Shown here: positions 22,202 to 35,322 of the stretch, in pieces | How positions within the stretch are numbered: the stretch's first letter is position 1 | Layout of the letters: every line of letters begins with the position of its first letter | Source of the DNA: Dimorphilus gyrociliatus | Taxonomy: Eukaryota; Annelida; Polychaeta; Dinophilidae | Direction: 5' to 3' | NCBI GenBank assembly: GCA_904063045.1 | Contig: CAJFCJ010000007.1 | Coordinates: forward strand, 2,549,404 to 2,613,403 | DNA length: 64,000 nt | Notes under the pieces: generated by a model | Databases searched by the model: none | Told to the model about the DNA's origin: nothing | The model's input: the letters and a program-made list of their open reading frames with translations, nothing else | Program-made: the position numbers and the translations under genes

Positions 22202-25200
22202 TTAAAAATACTCTGAATCTGAGCTGAGCGAAGGCGTTCGGTCTTCTTCCGAAGGGGCGGCGGATTTAATTAAACAATTATTATTTTTTATCTTCGGTAA
22301 AATTTCTTGAAGTATTAGGCTTAAGCATTCTGCAACGGCGTAATCCGGAGCGCATGCTAAAGCTGGAGTATGTCCTATAAATAAGAGAAGGTAATAATCA
22401 TAAAAGGTATGCAGTTTATCAACAATCTTAAATAGTTGTTTTATTTACCGTGTTTATCAACGGCTAATACGTTGGCTTTACGTAGAATTAATAATTTGAC
22501 AACTTTAACAAGACCATTTTTGGCAGCCAAATGTAGAGCGCTAACACCGTCAGCGTTCACTTGGTTGATAAGAGACAACGCTCCGTTATTGTTCAGAATG
22601 AGCAAAGCAATATCGGAGTGTTTCTGTAAATATACAACAAAAATAAAAAAAAGAAATAATTAATAACGTTCGCATTTGAATAACAAATCAATGATACTAA
22701 TTAGTAAGAAAAGTATTATAGTACAATTAAAAGAAGGGCGGTTAAAGTGATGGCGAGGATAAGGGGACCATTTTTAATAAAAGATAAATATTAGCCTATA
22801 TTTAAGTGAAGAGTATATATTCATATTTTATATAAAAAAAAAGAATATCTTACATTTAGGCAAGCGTAATGAAGAACAGAGTTGGATTCTTTATCACAGA
22901 CAGTAATCTTTGCGTTATTTGCCAATAAGAATTCTAGAATCACAAAGAAATAAACAAACAGTTATTTAATTAGATATTTTATCGATCAATATCATTATTT
23001 ATGTACCAAAAGCATCTTTTGAACCGGACATTGCACTATATAGTAACGCAGTTTTGCCTTGCATATCCTGGTGATTTACATCACCACCATGTTTAGTTAA
23101 AATTTGTAAAGTTTCAACGTTATTTCCGTAAGCTGCTGCTTGTATACTTGTTCTAAAAATAGACAATATGACATTATTAAAAAACAAATAAAACAATAGA
23201 AAATATATTTTTTTATTGTTTGTTACCTTCCTTTGGCATCCTCTAAATCAACAATTGTTTGATGATAGAATTCAAATAGTACATCGCAGCAACCATCATG
23301 ACCGTTAAGGCTATTAAAAAAATGATAAACATATGTATAATTAATCATCTATATATAATATATACAATACATATATATATATAGATATTTGATATAATAC
23401 CTTGCGCAATGCAAAGGACTAAAAGTATTTCCTGGAAAATTTGCTCCAAAACGAATACTGGAACGGCTTGTTTCGCTACTCGATTCTATAGAAAAGGTCG
23501 AAATTATGAATAATAAAAATATTAATTTGATAATAAAGTTTATTTTTCAAACCTTCTATTGATGCTTTCTTTTGTAATAAACTTTCAACACATATTTCGT
23601 TGCCGCTATAACAAGCCCAATGGAGCGGAGTGTAACCGTACCTGTTGAGTTTATTCAGCTATAAAGGGAAAATAAATATCAACCGTAAATATCAAACCTG
23701 TCTACTACGTCAATATCATCCATATAGCGAAGTAGAGTGGATAAAACCGGTACGTGTCCGGCCATTGCTGCATACTGTAATGCGGTTTTTCCGCTTTTGT
23801 CTTTTGCAATAATATTTGCTCCACACTGCAAAAGAGCCTCCACTATTTCCTCGAATCCGTTACCTGCAGCGGCGTGTAATGGCCCGTGTCCTTGAACATC
23901 TGGACTATCGACTCGGGCATTATAGGATAAAAGATGCTGTACACACTCAGTATGTCCCATTATACATGCTAACATTAAAGGACTTCTTCCTTCTCCATTA
24001 AGCCAATTTACTGCTTCCTCTTCCTCGCAATGTTCTAATAAGACTTTAATTACGCTTAAATGTCCAGCAGCGGTTGCGAAATGCAGCGGTGTCGATTTCG
24101 TAATTCCTTCCTGTACATACATGGAAGCTCCCAGTGAAAGTAAAAGTTGAGAAACATGAGCATGTCCTTGAGCCGCCGACAAATGTAGTGGTGTTCTTCC
24201 GCTTTGATCTCCAACGTCTAATTGCTGAGTAACCTCGGCTGTTTGAACATGGATTTAACAATATTAATATCATTCGTACACTTCTAAATCAAAAGTAACT
24301 AGAAACCTAATAAATGAATAGCATCGGAATGACCAAAGTAGGCTGCTAAATGTATTGGATAAATAGGTGGTTGTATGAGGTCCGTCGTAGTTAATAAAAC
24401 AGAAAAAACGTTGATATTTCCCTTAACAGAGGCATAGTGTAAAGCGTTAAAACCCAATCTATCTGTTGCCGTTAAATTTGCCTCCTCTGATAATAAAATA
24501 TCAACAATGCGCCCGTCAGAATCGTAAGCAGATGCATAATGCAAAGGTGAGCATCCATTTTCATCGGGAAAATCGTAGTCGGCTCCCTATTAAGAATGAA
24601 GAATAGGACACATAAGCTTGGAAATGAATTACGTGAAAAATCTTTATTGTTTCTTACCTGCTCTAATAAAACTCTCGTAAATTCATAATGAGAATGCAAA
24701 CAACTATAGTGTAATGGTGTTCGATTACTAGTATCACAAATGTTTACGTCTATTGGGCAATTAGATTTTAATATCATCCGTAATATCTCCACATTTCCAC
24801 CACAAGCTGCCGCATGTAGACAGGTTCTATCTTCTAAATCAACTATTTTCAAAACTTCATCACAAATCAACAGGCAACTTGACTCTTCGTGAGCAAATAA
24901 AGCGGCTAGATGCATTGGTGTCATTCCGTCATTGTCCTTTCTTAGCTTATCTGCATTATGCTCCAAAAGTGTTTTCACGAGAAGGTGATGGCCATATTTT
25001 GATGCTATATGAAGAGCTGAGTTACCGTTGTTATCGGCGTGTTCCACATCAGCGTTCATTTCGATAAGCATCTTCGCTCTCATACACCTATCGTGCAGAG
25101 CTGCCATAATTAACGGAGATCGACCCTGATTATCAACATAATTAGGATCAGCACGTTGACCTAATAAAATTTCTAAGCACATAGCTCCGTGCGTTGATGC

Positions 25201-26146
25201 AGCAGCAAAGTGCAAAGGCGTTTCACCGTCATTATTCGTGGCGTTGATATTCGCACCTCGAGTAATGAGCAAGCGAGCGACAACATCCTGCCCATTTAAA
25301 CAGGCAATATGTAGGGGAGTATTACCTTGGCCATTTACGGTATCAACGCCAACTCCTAAATCCAAAAGTAACCTAACAACGGATGTTTGACCAGAACTTG
25401 AGGCTGCGTGAATTGGAGTATTTTGTTGATAATCTCTACATGACGCTTCGGCACCGTGTTGTAATAGGATTTGAACAACGGCAACGTGGCCCATATAGCA
25501 AGCATAATGTAAGGGTCTCCTATCTTTTTTATCGAATGCATTAACCGCAGCACTATGATCTAAAAGGAATTCGGCCATTTGAGTATGGCCATTAAGGCAA
25601 GCATGATGTAAGCTAGTCCGACCAGCTCTGTCCGAGACATTAACGTTTGTCAAATGGTTCATCAACAATTCAGCACATTTAACTGCATTATTAGCAGAAG
25701 CTATGTGCAATGGTGTTTGCCAACATTTATCTCTAGCGTTAACATCGGCACCCTGTCGATTAAGAAAACCATGTTAAAGGAGAAAGTAAAATATTGATTG
25801 TTAGTCGTACGTGTTCGAAGAATATTCTAACACATTGTTCACTCTTAGAACAGCAGGCACGATGTAGAGGTGTTAACCAATGACTATCTTTAGCGTTCAC
25901 TCGCGCACCGCTCAATAAGAGCAATTCCCCAATTTCTGGCTCGTTACAAAAAGCTGCCGCGTGAAGAGCTGTCCGTTTTGCCGTATCATAATAATTTACA
26001 TCCTCTTTCTTGTACAAAAGCGATCGAATAAGATCGGCGTCTCCTTGGAAGACGGCTTGAATTATTTGAGGCTGAAAGAAGCGTTACTGACATTCATCGT
26101 TTAACAATTTTAACTGATAACATACTTCATCATCTAGATCCAGCAT
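22202..26146 (-). CDS. Ankyrin-repeat regulatory subunit of protein phosphatase 6 (ANKRD28/44/52 type)
   Basis: Long ankyrin scaffold of the PP6 holoenzyme. Exons: 26146-26126, 26071-25811, 25752-24658, 24586-24307, 24238-23698, 23641-23553, 23485-23401, 23310-23227, 23152-23007, 22933-22854, 22623-22449 and 22374-22202 (3,030 nt, 1,009 aa). It carries nearly 30 consecutive ankyrin repeats with TPLHxAA cores from about residue 40 to 930. The N terminus PQIIQAVFQGDADLIRSLL and KKEDVNYYD, and the acidic C terminus RTPSLSSDSEYF, are shared with vertebrate ANKRD28/52. Exon 3 (1,095 nt) encodes about 11 repeats without interruption, whereas the 3' half is cut into small exons. One gene probably represents all three vertebrate paralogues. 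Confidence 0.94.
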
Positions 26147-26539
26147 GATATGAAAAGTTAATCATCACCCTTAGATGAGTATAAAATAAAAATTGTGAAC
26201 AATGTTCAAAAACGTGATGAGGTTAACAGCGTCCTTAGAAAAGCGCGGCCATTTTACCAGTAAATATTAGTGCCGCAGTAATTTTTTTAAAACTGGCGCG
26301 GGATTTGAATTATATTTAAATACCAATTACTTGTCATTTCATAATTATTACTTCCTTTTATCGGATTCTATTTCTTACGTAAAGTGTTGTCAAAAACATA
26401 TAAAATGAGCAACAACTTTGTTACAATATGTAAATAAATACATTAATAAACAAAACAAATGTTTTTTTTTATCTTTAACGAATTCAAAATTTATTGATGG
26501 TTTGGAGTTTACATGTAAACATTCGTAAACATCAAAGAT
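26147..26539. other. Intergenic between RPS23 end and ankyrin gene start
   Basis: Contains the 5' flank of the ankyrin gene and the RPS23 3' end. No further feature is supported. Confidence 0.5.
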
Positions 26540-27116
<577 letters not shown>

Positions 27117-27882
27117 AATGGCGTACGGATAAACAGGAAAAGGAAATCTCTATCGTCTGCTTTCGTGATCTCGTGTTCTTCTAGCGATTGGCGCCAATTT
27201 TCGATATAACAACTAAAAAGATGTAATTTTATTTTGCAAAAAGACTAAAATGTAAACTTTTTACCTGTGATTTCAAACGTGATTTTGCTTAATTCATAGT
27301 TTTTATAATTGATTGTTACTTTTTATATCAGTAAATATTCCGTCTCATTTATGTGTATAGCATGTTTTTCCAAAAATGTTTATTTTATTTTGTTGCTTTG
27401 ATATCTTTCAAGCAGAACGACTATCGTGTAATTGAAAATTGTCCCCTAATTCTTTTCCCTCGGAGCCATTAAAAATTTTATGAAAGGACTTTGGTTTTAT
27501 TTATTCAGGTTTTTGTTGCGAAATATCTTTAATTTATGCGAAGATTTAAGCTTGTAAAGTATAAACTCTGAATAATAATATTTAAAATATCAATAAGTAG
27601 TATGAATAATATTTAACTATATTACAACCTTCCGTTTTGTGGCTTATGATTAATCAATCTAAAAAATTCAATGCATTCATAATATTCACAGCTGTGACTC
27701 TTTTTTAAAAAATGTTTTCACTTATATATATAAAAAAACCTCTTTTGGTCTCTCAGAAAATGTACAAACAGAGCTAAAAACGTAAAAAGCAATTTATGGG
27801 TTTTTTTTTAATTGAAAACGGGGTCAATTTATCTTTTTAAGCAAATATACCGTTATATAATATCTCAAACTGGATAAAAGCC
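27117..27882. other. Intergenic between TFAM end and RPS23 start
   Basis: Apart from the RPS23 leader element, AT-rich sequence with no exon or RNA gene recognised. Confidence 0.5.
27136..27147 (-). promoter_or_regulatory. Candidate 5' TOP-like element of RPS23
   Basis: On the minus strand this reads ATTTCCTTTTCC, 20 bases before the RPS23 ATG. The same 12 bases precede RPS4. Pyrimidine tracts at the transcript 5' end (TOP) are known to couple ribosomal protein mRNA translation to TOR. Whether transcription starts here is not visible. Confidence 0.45.
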
Positions 27883-28633
27883 TTAGCTTTTACCAATTTT
27901 CGATTTGCGAACTAAATCTTCTCTACCCATATCAATCATTTGTTTTTCCCAGTTTTCTAGCTTTTCTTGATAGACTTCACGATTGTATGCTGCTTTGTTC
28001 TGATAAGGCAATTTATCTTCTTCACTTAAATTCTTCCATTCCTCAGCTAGGTGTTTTACAAATTCTGTAATTGGTCGATCAAGTCTTAAGTGCTCCTTTT
28101 CTTTGAGAAAGCAAGCAAACGAGGAAGTGGGACCTGCTTTTGGTTTGTTTAATTTACGGTTTTCGGCCTGTTTTTTTCTCTTCTGCCTAGATAATTTTTT
28201 TTGTCTAATTTCTTCGGCCATCTCCCTTTTCGCAGACGGTGACAATGACAGCAAAAAAGCAGCCTTATCTTTGACATATGTATTTCTTAGTTCTTCACTC
28301 TTCATACGGTACTCATCCTTCTTTTCATCAACTAGAGCTCTCCATTTCTCGCCAACTATACGACCCATTTCAGGCACATTACGAGTTGGTATTTCTGGAC
28401 GAACTTCATGGAAAAATATAGCGTAAGCGTTTGGAGGCCTTTTCGGGGCTACTTTTAAGTGCTGAGATAAGGCACAAACTTTGTATACTTCATTAAATGG
28501 TCTAAAATAGGGATAATTTGAACAATTGATGAATGGTTATTTTTCATGACTATCGAAAAACATTATATAACGTAATAACGGACCTTGATAAAAAATTAGT
28601 AGAAATTCTAGAAATAAATTGTAACGCCGCCAT
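27883..28633 (-). CDS. TFAM: Mitochondrial transcription factor A, HMG-box protein
   Basis: Packages mtDNA and bends promoters for transcription. Exons: 28633-28584 and 28501-27883 (669 nt, 222 aa). The first about 40 residues (MAALQFISRISTNF) are basic and free of acidic residues, as expected of a mitochondrial presequence. HMG box 1 starts APKRPPNAYAIFFHE (about 45-110). A lysine-rich linker follows (KKLSRQKRKKQAENRK), then HMG box 2 starting KPKAGPTSSFACF (about 135-200). The C-terminal ENWEKQMIDMGREDLVRK matches the TFAM-specific tail, which separates it from HMGB proteins. Together with Twinkle it is one of two mtDNA maintenance genes in the window. Confidence 0.9.
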
Positions 28634-29582
28634 TTTCTGATACTCTATAGGCCGGTAGCTGGGTATCCAGTTCCATTAAGGAGATAAAAAACATAACGAT
28701 TAAACTTGGTAGGAAAAACTACTGACCATATTAAAAGTTTGCCTACAATCCACGACAAAATAAATTCTAAAAAGATTAAACTGCTCATTGAAAGAACTTT
28801 GAATTTTTATCAGAAAATTAAACTTTCATAAAAATAAATGAACTTTTAGAATTAACCGAAACGATATTAGATTGCTTCAAGTAATTAAATTCTTTTTTTT
28901 TTAAAGTGAATTTGCAAACACAGCACTTAAGCAAAATAAAAAATGATTGATAATTCATACACAATATTTATATTTATATATATAGTATATACAAACATAT
29001 ATTTATATATAGATATTATAAAAGTTTTTATAAAATTAAGTAGGTTCACAGTGCACTCAGATAAAATGTCATAACAATTGAGAATAAAAAAAGAATATGA
29101 ATATTTAGCTGATATATAATCGAATGAGGTCATAGTATGAATGATGCATAAAATTAACGTCCTTATACCTGAAATTTGTTTATAAACTTTTTGTTTTTAT
29201 TACATCTATCTACTTTTTCATTAAAGTTAATGTATTTTGATTGTCTGATGACATATTCTTATATAATGTACATTTGAGTAATAACAATCTAAACATTATA
29301 ATAGTTATAATAATCGGAATCGGCTGTTGAAATATATTCGTTTTTGAAAAAAAGAACGGAAATCTCAAAAAACAAACTGCAGAGTGCGATATGTATCGGG
29401 TATCACATTTGATCAACTTGAATATGAACAGATAATCTAGGTTAAAACAAATTGAAAGTTTCACTACAGTTTTTTTAGTAATCAAAGAGAAAAAAAAGGC
29501 TTTATATGTTTATAAAAAAAAAAGTTAAACCTACAAATCGAATAATTTATAATATAAAATTACTATTTCCTTTCGTAAGTTC
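28634..29582. other. Intergenic between PAR6 end and TFAM start
   Basis: Very AT-rich, with TATATA-type stretches around 28975-29015. Open frames in it have no family resemblance. Nothing else is supported. Confidence 0.5.
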
Positions 29583-30747
29583 TTACGAACTGGACGATCT
29601 GATATTATTTTCTTTGCCGCTGGATCGAAATTCGTTCTTTAGAGGCTGGGGCAAGTAAAGGCGAACTTCATCTTCCTCGTCAATCGCTTCGGAAGAATCA
29701 ATAGAAGGATTGTAAGAATGCGATGAGGTGTCTGAAGCAGTGGTTGTCGATAAATTACTTTTCAATTTCAAAGCTTTCTTTGGAGAAACGTTATTCCTCT
29801 GATTTGCCGGTTTAACGGTAAGTATTAAATTTGAGGAATTGGCTACCATCATATCCGTAACTTGATCAAGTAATTTTCCTTGCACTGATATTCCATTGAC
29901 TTCAAGTACTTCGTCATTTACTGCCAATAAACCAGTAGATTCTGCTAATCCCCCAGGTACGAGCCGAGAAATAAAAATGCTTTGAACCTGAAGATAACAG
30001 AGAATAGACTTAGTCTATTTTTATCTATTCTTGAGATATATCAAACACAAACTTTTTCAAGACCAGCAGGTGTTATTCTTACACTTGTTCCGTCTCTAAT
30101 GTAAAAACCTAAAGGTTTTTCTTGGCCGTTTTTCATGAGCTTTACTCTCCTTTGGCTTTCAGGTATCATATCCACATCTATAATTGCAGACACTTTTCGA
30201 AAGTCTTCTGGTAAAGATATGATAGGACCCTGTCGTACTCGTGGTGGTTCTTGGGGCTGAGAACTACCCATTAATTTGCTAAGTACACCTCGTTTAGCCC
30301 TTAATTGCGACCCAAATCCCTGCAACTCCAGTACGCTGCCTGGTAAAATTAAACTTAGTGATAAAGCCATTCTTTAATACACAAATTAAAATTGATTATA
30401 CCTTTCTTTTCCACTAGTAGCTTAAGTAATGGTTTAGAAACATCCAAAGCTTTCCTATAGTTATCATCATTGTTAATTGGTAACAAATCTCCATGGTAAT
30501 CCGTGTAACAAATTAGAAATGGCCAATCTTTCAATCCATGAATTCTTTCTACTAATTTTCGAAATTCTTCAAAGCTCGTTTGTGTTGTTTTATCCACGCT
30601 AAATCGCCGGAATTCGGATACAAACTGCACAATAGTAACACATGATGAATAGGTGCAATACAACACCCGTATTATTGAACTTACTTTACTTTTAATCTCG
30701 ACAATTCGAGGATCAAATCTTGGAAAAGTCTTTTGATTATGTGACAT
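29583..30747 (-). CDS. PARD6: Partitioning-defective protein 6 (PAR6)
   Basis: Polarity adaptor joining aPKC, CDC42 and PAR3 at the cell cortex. Exons: 30747-30685, 30624-30402, 30339-30053 and 29987-29583 (978 nt, 325 aa). The PB1 domain comes first (VEIKSKF ... [20 protein letters not shown], about 14-95) and binds aPKC. The semi-[21 protein letters not shown] (about 136-152) is followed by a PDZ domain with carboxylate loop PLGFYIRDG and [19 protein letters not shown] (about 155-245). The tail is Ser-rich. The join into exon 3 uses the acceptor ttttaccag|GC, not the ATG upstream of it, because only that keeps frame. Confidence 0.96.
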
Positions 30748-32367
30748 AATTTGTTAAATCCTATATTCAGGCAAACCCATAGCAAGAAATGTTAGACGAT
30801 AGCTTTAAATATAGTGGAAAGCAGCGAAAATCGGCAAAACACCTAAATAAAATCAACAACCGATGACGCTATTGATAGTCTCGTTTCAGGTGTGGAATCC
30901 CCGGAATTTGCCTAAAGAGTTTCGTAAATTGTTAAATATTAAGTATCTAAATATGAAGTCAATAGAAATAAATCAATCAGTTGAAAAATACTGAATATAA
31001 AAATGATCTACAATATCGATTTCAGTAAATTTCACAAAATACGAAAACAACGTTGTGTGAGATATTTTTAAATACTAATTAAAATATAACACAACTTTTT
31101 TAATGGAGACTCTTTTCTTTAAAAAAAGAACATTAACATTAAAAAGATTCTGAAAAGCTATAATAATTTATAATTTAAGAGGTCTTACCGTGTGAAGCAG
31201 ATAAATCTTTTATTTAATATTTGCTTAAATTTAAGGGGAAAAAGTTGTTCCTTGATTACACATATCAAAGTCTATAGAAAAAAAGGTAACAGGTACATGT
31301 AATTTTCTTCTATTTAAAGAGATTTCTTCATTCCTCTTTGATGAGTGCGTTAAAAGCTCGTTTACCGCACTGAATAACTCTTTGCAGCTATTTCCATTTT
31401 CTCACGTATTTGTTTATGGAACTACTTGTTGTTTGCACATATACGTATTCAAATATCATAAAACATCCACATATTTATAAAGTATATTTCCAAAAATAGA
31501 TTTATATTTGAATAGCCTCATTCTGGACTATCTCTTATGCTAAATCCATGACAAAATTTTCATGAGAATAAAACCCCAAAATCTGTTCAATTATAAATTA
31601 CCATTTTTTTCATTTCCGTTTGATAACAGAGATTTTTTCAGAGTCGCGTTGTCCTCGTTAAGCAGTGTATACAGATACTATTGAGTAAATTCGAGAAAGA
31701 ATTTATTCGTTCTGCGTTGTAGAAAATATCTGTCCATTGCAGGGCTCTAAATAATTTTTTTATAAAGTTATTAAATACTAAGTAAACGTAGTTAAAGATG
31801 GAGGTTATCGATGTTATTTAAATCCATTACAACCATTTAGAAGATTCTTCTTTTTATAGCTCTTTAACAGATTAATCAATAAATGTGAATAAAGACTTTA
31901 ATGCTCCCTATTCAAGATGTCTTTTTTGTAATTTAGATTTATTTATTCAGTGCTAGATTATTAAATTTATAATATTTTGTATACACTGGCTGTTTTCCTA
32001 TGATCGACCTTGGAGCGTATATAATAGATAAATATTTTTTCATTTCACATGTCATTCGTGGGAAAATGGAACACGCAAAGATATTACTTTTTGAATAATT
32101 CATACTACAGAAAAATTGATTATTTTTAAAGAATAGACTCAGTAACGAAAAAAGCTCTTTAATAAATTCAAACACAGGCCCTATTATATTTAAAAACAAC
32201 ATATAATTCTATTGTGACATAAAGATATTGTTGAACTTAAACTATTTTAATTATGAGTAAAAATTAAAAAAAGGCGGGAGCTTTAACGTCACTTCCGCAT
32301 ACTTGATTTAGCTGTACCGACTCGAAAATTGCAGACGGATATTTCCTTTTCCGCTAAGTTTTCAGAC
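30748..32367. other. 1.6-kb intergenic region between PAR6 and RPS4 (divergent)
   Basis: The largest gap in the window, AT-rich throughout. I looked for microRNA seeds, tRNA boxes and coding exons and recognised none. The last 100 bases are the RPS4 promoter and leader. Confidence 0.5.
32341..32352 (+). promoter_or_regulatory. Candidate 5' TOP-like element of RPS4
   Basis: ATTTCCTTTTCC lies 15 bases before the RPS4 ATG and is identical to the element in the RPS23 leader. The pairing of both sites with ribosomal protein genes is the evidence. Confidence 0.45.
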
Positions 32368-33689
32368 ATGGTAGGTTTATTCTCTCAAAAATCCGGAAAA
32401 ATCTTTCTTTAAAGTCGTTTAACACGAAAATTTTATTGTTGAATTCGTCGAATATTCTCTCATTAACATGATATATTCGATTTGTGATACTTACGGCTTT
32501 ATTTGAAAATATTTGTCGCTTTTTTCTTGGCCGCTGCTGGCACTACATTTGATTTCCTTGAATCGGAGTCAAACGATCAAGCACGGCCTAAAATAAGCAT
32601 GTAAATCAAGCTAATGAGTGATAGACAACGTATTCATTGGTTCAAGAGCATTGGTACATAATGAATTTTCTGTTTTAGGGGCGAGGACCGAAGAAACATC
32701 TGAAGCGTTTGAATGCGCCAAAACACTGGATGCTCGACAAAGTCGGCGGTGTATTCGTGAGTATTTTACAATATTACTTCTATGCCGTTATCGAAGCTCT
32801 AATATGGATAAACTGTATTTGGGTCATGTTACGGCTAGATTAATAATTTCTGACGGTCGCCCGTTTAGAGCTCCTGTCCTATTCGTGCATTACCAACTGA
32901 TAGTAACATAAAATTTTCCAATACAGGCGCCGAAACCTAGTGCTGGACCACACAAAACTAGGGAATGTCTCCCATTGATGATATTCTTGCGTAATCGTCT
33001 AAAGTATGCTTTGACCTACGATGAATGCAAGAAAATTGTCAACCAGCGCTTGATTAGAGTAGACGGTAAAGTGCGAACTGATAAGACCTTCCCTTGCGGT
33101 TTCATGGATGTCATCACCATCCAAAGAACTAATGAGCACTTTCGTCTAGTGTATGATGTTAAAGGCCGATTCATTGTTCACCGTATTACCCCTGAAGAGG
33201 CCAAGTATAAATTGTGCAAAGTAAAAAGAATACAGGTTGGCCCTAAAGGTGTACCTTTCATCGTTACACACGATGCTCGTACCATCCGTTACCCGGATCC
33301 CCTTATTAAACTAAACGATACCGTACGTGTCGATATTGCAACCGGAAAGATCAAGGATTATCTAAAGTTCGATTCCGGTATGATTGTTATGATCACCGGA
33401 GGTAGGAACTTGGGAAGAGTTGGAACCATCACACACCGTGAAAAACATCCCGGCTCTTTCGACATCGTACACGTAAAAGATAAGGAAGGACATATTTTCG
33501 CTACTCGGTGAGTTTCATCAACAAAAATATGCGAATGTTTTTTCTAACATTTTTCTAAATTGAAGATTAAACAACACCTTCATCATCGGTAAGGGCAGCA
33601 ACCCCTGGATTTCTCTACCTAAAGGCAAAGGTATCAAATTGTCGGTTGCAGAAGAGAGAGACAAGAGAATCGCCAAGAAAGAAATCTAA
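32368..33689 (+). CDS. RPS4: Small ribosomal subunit protein eS4 (RPS4)
   Basis: 40S ribosomal protein. Exons: 32368-32370 (ATG only), 32679-32756, 32927-33507 and 33566-33689 (786 nt, 261 aa; vertebrate form 263). The start reads [18 protein letters not shown], followed by [20 protein letters not shown], the S4-like RNA-binding part and a KOW motif ([20 protein letters not shown]). The ATG-only first exon is the usual design of ribosomal protein genes. Poly(A) signal AATAAA is at 33727-33732, 38 bases after the stop. Intron 1 (308 nt) and intron 2 (170 nt) are larger than most introns here and are candidate snoRNA hosts. Confidence 0.98.
32525..32661 (+). ncRNA. Possible H/ACA snoRNA in RPS4 intron 1
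   Basis: A stem of TTGGCCG with CGGCCTAA (about 32527-32590) is followed by an H-box-like AAATAA. A second short stem CTAATGAG/TTCATTGG (about 32611-32640) precedes ACA at 32656-32658, three bases before the element would end. This hairpin-hinge-hairpin-tail order fits H/ACA RNAs, which often sit in ribosomal protein introns. Pairing is moderate, so this is a weak call. Confidence 0.22.
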
Positions 33690-34232
33690 ATGAACGATTG
33701 TTTATGTATGTGCGTGTAGTTTTAAAAATAAATACAGGCACCTATTGACAAATTCAGTTTATCGGTTGTGTACATAAACAGTAGTTTTATTTTGAAAAAA
33801 TGAAGCTGCAAAAAAGCATGACACCTTAATTCTCAACGTATGAAAAGTCTGCATGAGGACGAGTGTAGAAGCACGGCAACACTTGCAGGTGCCTAAGTTT
33901 CAGAAGAAAAAAAATCAGTACATATACATTCGATTATGGCACTCGAACAACAACGCAAACCTATCTCACTGCGCGACAGATACAGAATGCATTTGGCCAA
34001 TTTAAGGCAAAAAAAAACTATTCAAAATCTACACAATGCAGGTTGTTTACGCGTAAATAGTGCATATAAGTTTAGTAATCAAGAGATACAGGGACAACTG
34101 CAGTGACATAAACAAAACAAAAAAAAACTTCCGCGTTCAGTGTTTAACACCGGGGATAATACAAAAAAAAAGAAAATGTTAATAGAAACAAGGCATTAGG
34201 GATAGAAAAGAGCAGTTTGACTACTAAAAATA
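33690..34232. other. Tail-to-tail intergenic between RPS4 and the zinc-finger gene
   Basis: RPS4 3' UTR with poly(A) signal, then A-rich sequence belonging to the 3' side of the zinc-finger gene. Nothing else is recognised. Confidence 0.5.
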
Positions 34233-35322
34233 TCAATTATTATTAGCATCGCCGTCCGTTGGCGACTTCGTCGCTACTTTTTGCATAAGGTTGCTCTCGG
34301 CTTTGGTAGTTCTATCCCAAGTATGGCCCATAGGGCGCCGATAACATTTATGCTTTTCGAAATGTTCCTTGCGAAAAAAGCCGCGAGAACAATTTGAACA
34401 GATGTAGCTGTAGACACCTCTATGGATGCGCATATGCCTAGAAAAGTTGCTACTTCTGGCGAATAATTTGCTGTAAAAGGTAAGTAATATATAATTATAA
34501 CTTATGTTGATATGTGTATGAATAATTAAAGACTTACCTGCAGTGTGGGCAAACAAAGCAGACCTCACCATTGATAATTCGTGATTCTTTACGTAAATTT
34601 AAATATTTGCTTTGTTTAACGACTTTAATGAAAGACGTTGCGCCCGAACCAGAGTTAGCTGCAGTACCGTTCTCGCTTTCTGTCGGTACAATTTCGTACC
34701 TGCCAGTATCTAAAACGAAAGTACTACTGCTATGACTTTCAGATGCTGGTTTCATATTGGACGAGGTTTTATTTCTGGGAACGCTCATGTCAATCGGTTC
34801 ATCCGGATCTTGAGCGCTCAATGCAGCTAGTGAAAGAGCTGTATCCATTTCGGATTTTCTAAGTGTGTCAGACCCTGGATCTATTCCAATGGGCTGAACA
34901 GATCTGTACTCGGAAGAGTGCCTAGAATCTTTCATTTCATTTTTAACTGTTCCTTCATCAGAACAGCCACTAGTAGGCAATTGCGTTCTTTGTGGTACAG
35001 ACGTCTTTCTTCTACTCCTAGATTGTTGCCTATTTGCCATATCGTCACTTTGATCATCCGAATTTTTCGATTCCCCGCTAAAAGGGTTTGCCTCGTCAAT
35101 ACATTCATCATCACTCTCCTCCTTCACAGTATTTTGAGTGGAGCGTTTCATCCATCGCTCTTCGTTTTCGTTGCAGTCGTTTGTCACTTTCCCAGACGTC
35201 TTATATTCTGCGACTTTGACGTCTACCCATAGCATAAAGTCTCTCAAACCATCTAAATTAGAGGCATCATTCACCAACGTAACGAACTGCTGTTTCAAGC
35301 TATCTAAGCTCATTGAACCCAT
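34233..35322 (-). CDS. Two-finger C2H2 zinc-finger protein with CtBP-type motif, family not recognised
   Basis: Exons: 35322-34538 and 34470-34233 (1,023 nt, 340 aa). The start MGSMSLDS is the first true ATG in frame. The N-terminal about 50 residues (LKQQFVTLVNDASNLDGLRD) look helical. A long acidic, Ser-rich disordered part follows with PIDMS in DEPIDMSVP, which matches the PxDLS-type docking site of the CtBP co-repressor. Two C2H2 fingers are at the C terminus. The first is FVCPHC|SKLFARSSNFSRHMRIH, split by the intron; the second is YICSNCSRGFFRKEHFEKH with a C after H in place of the usual spacing. It is likely a nuclear DNA-binding repressor, by inference. I do not recognise an orthologue. 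Confidence 0.75.
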
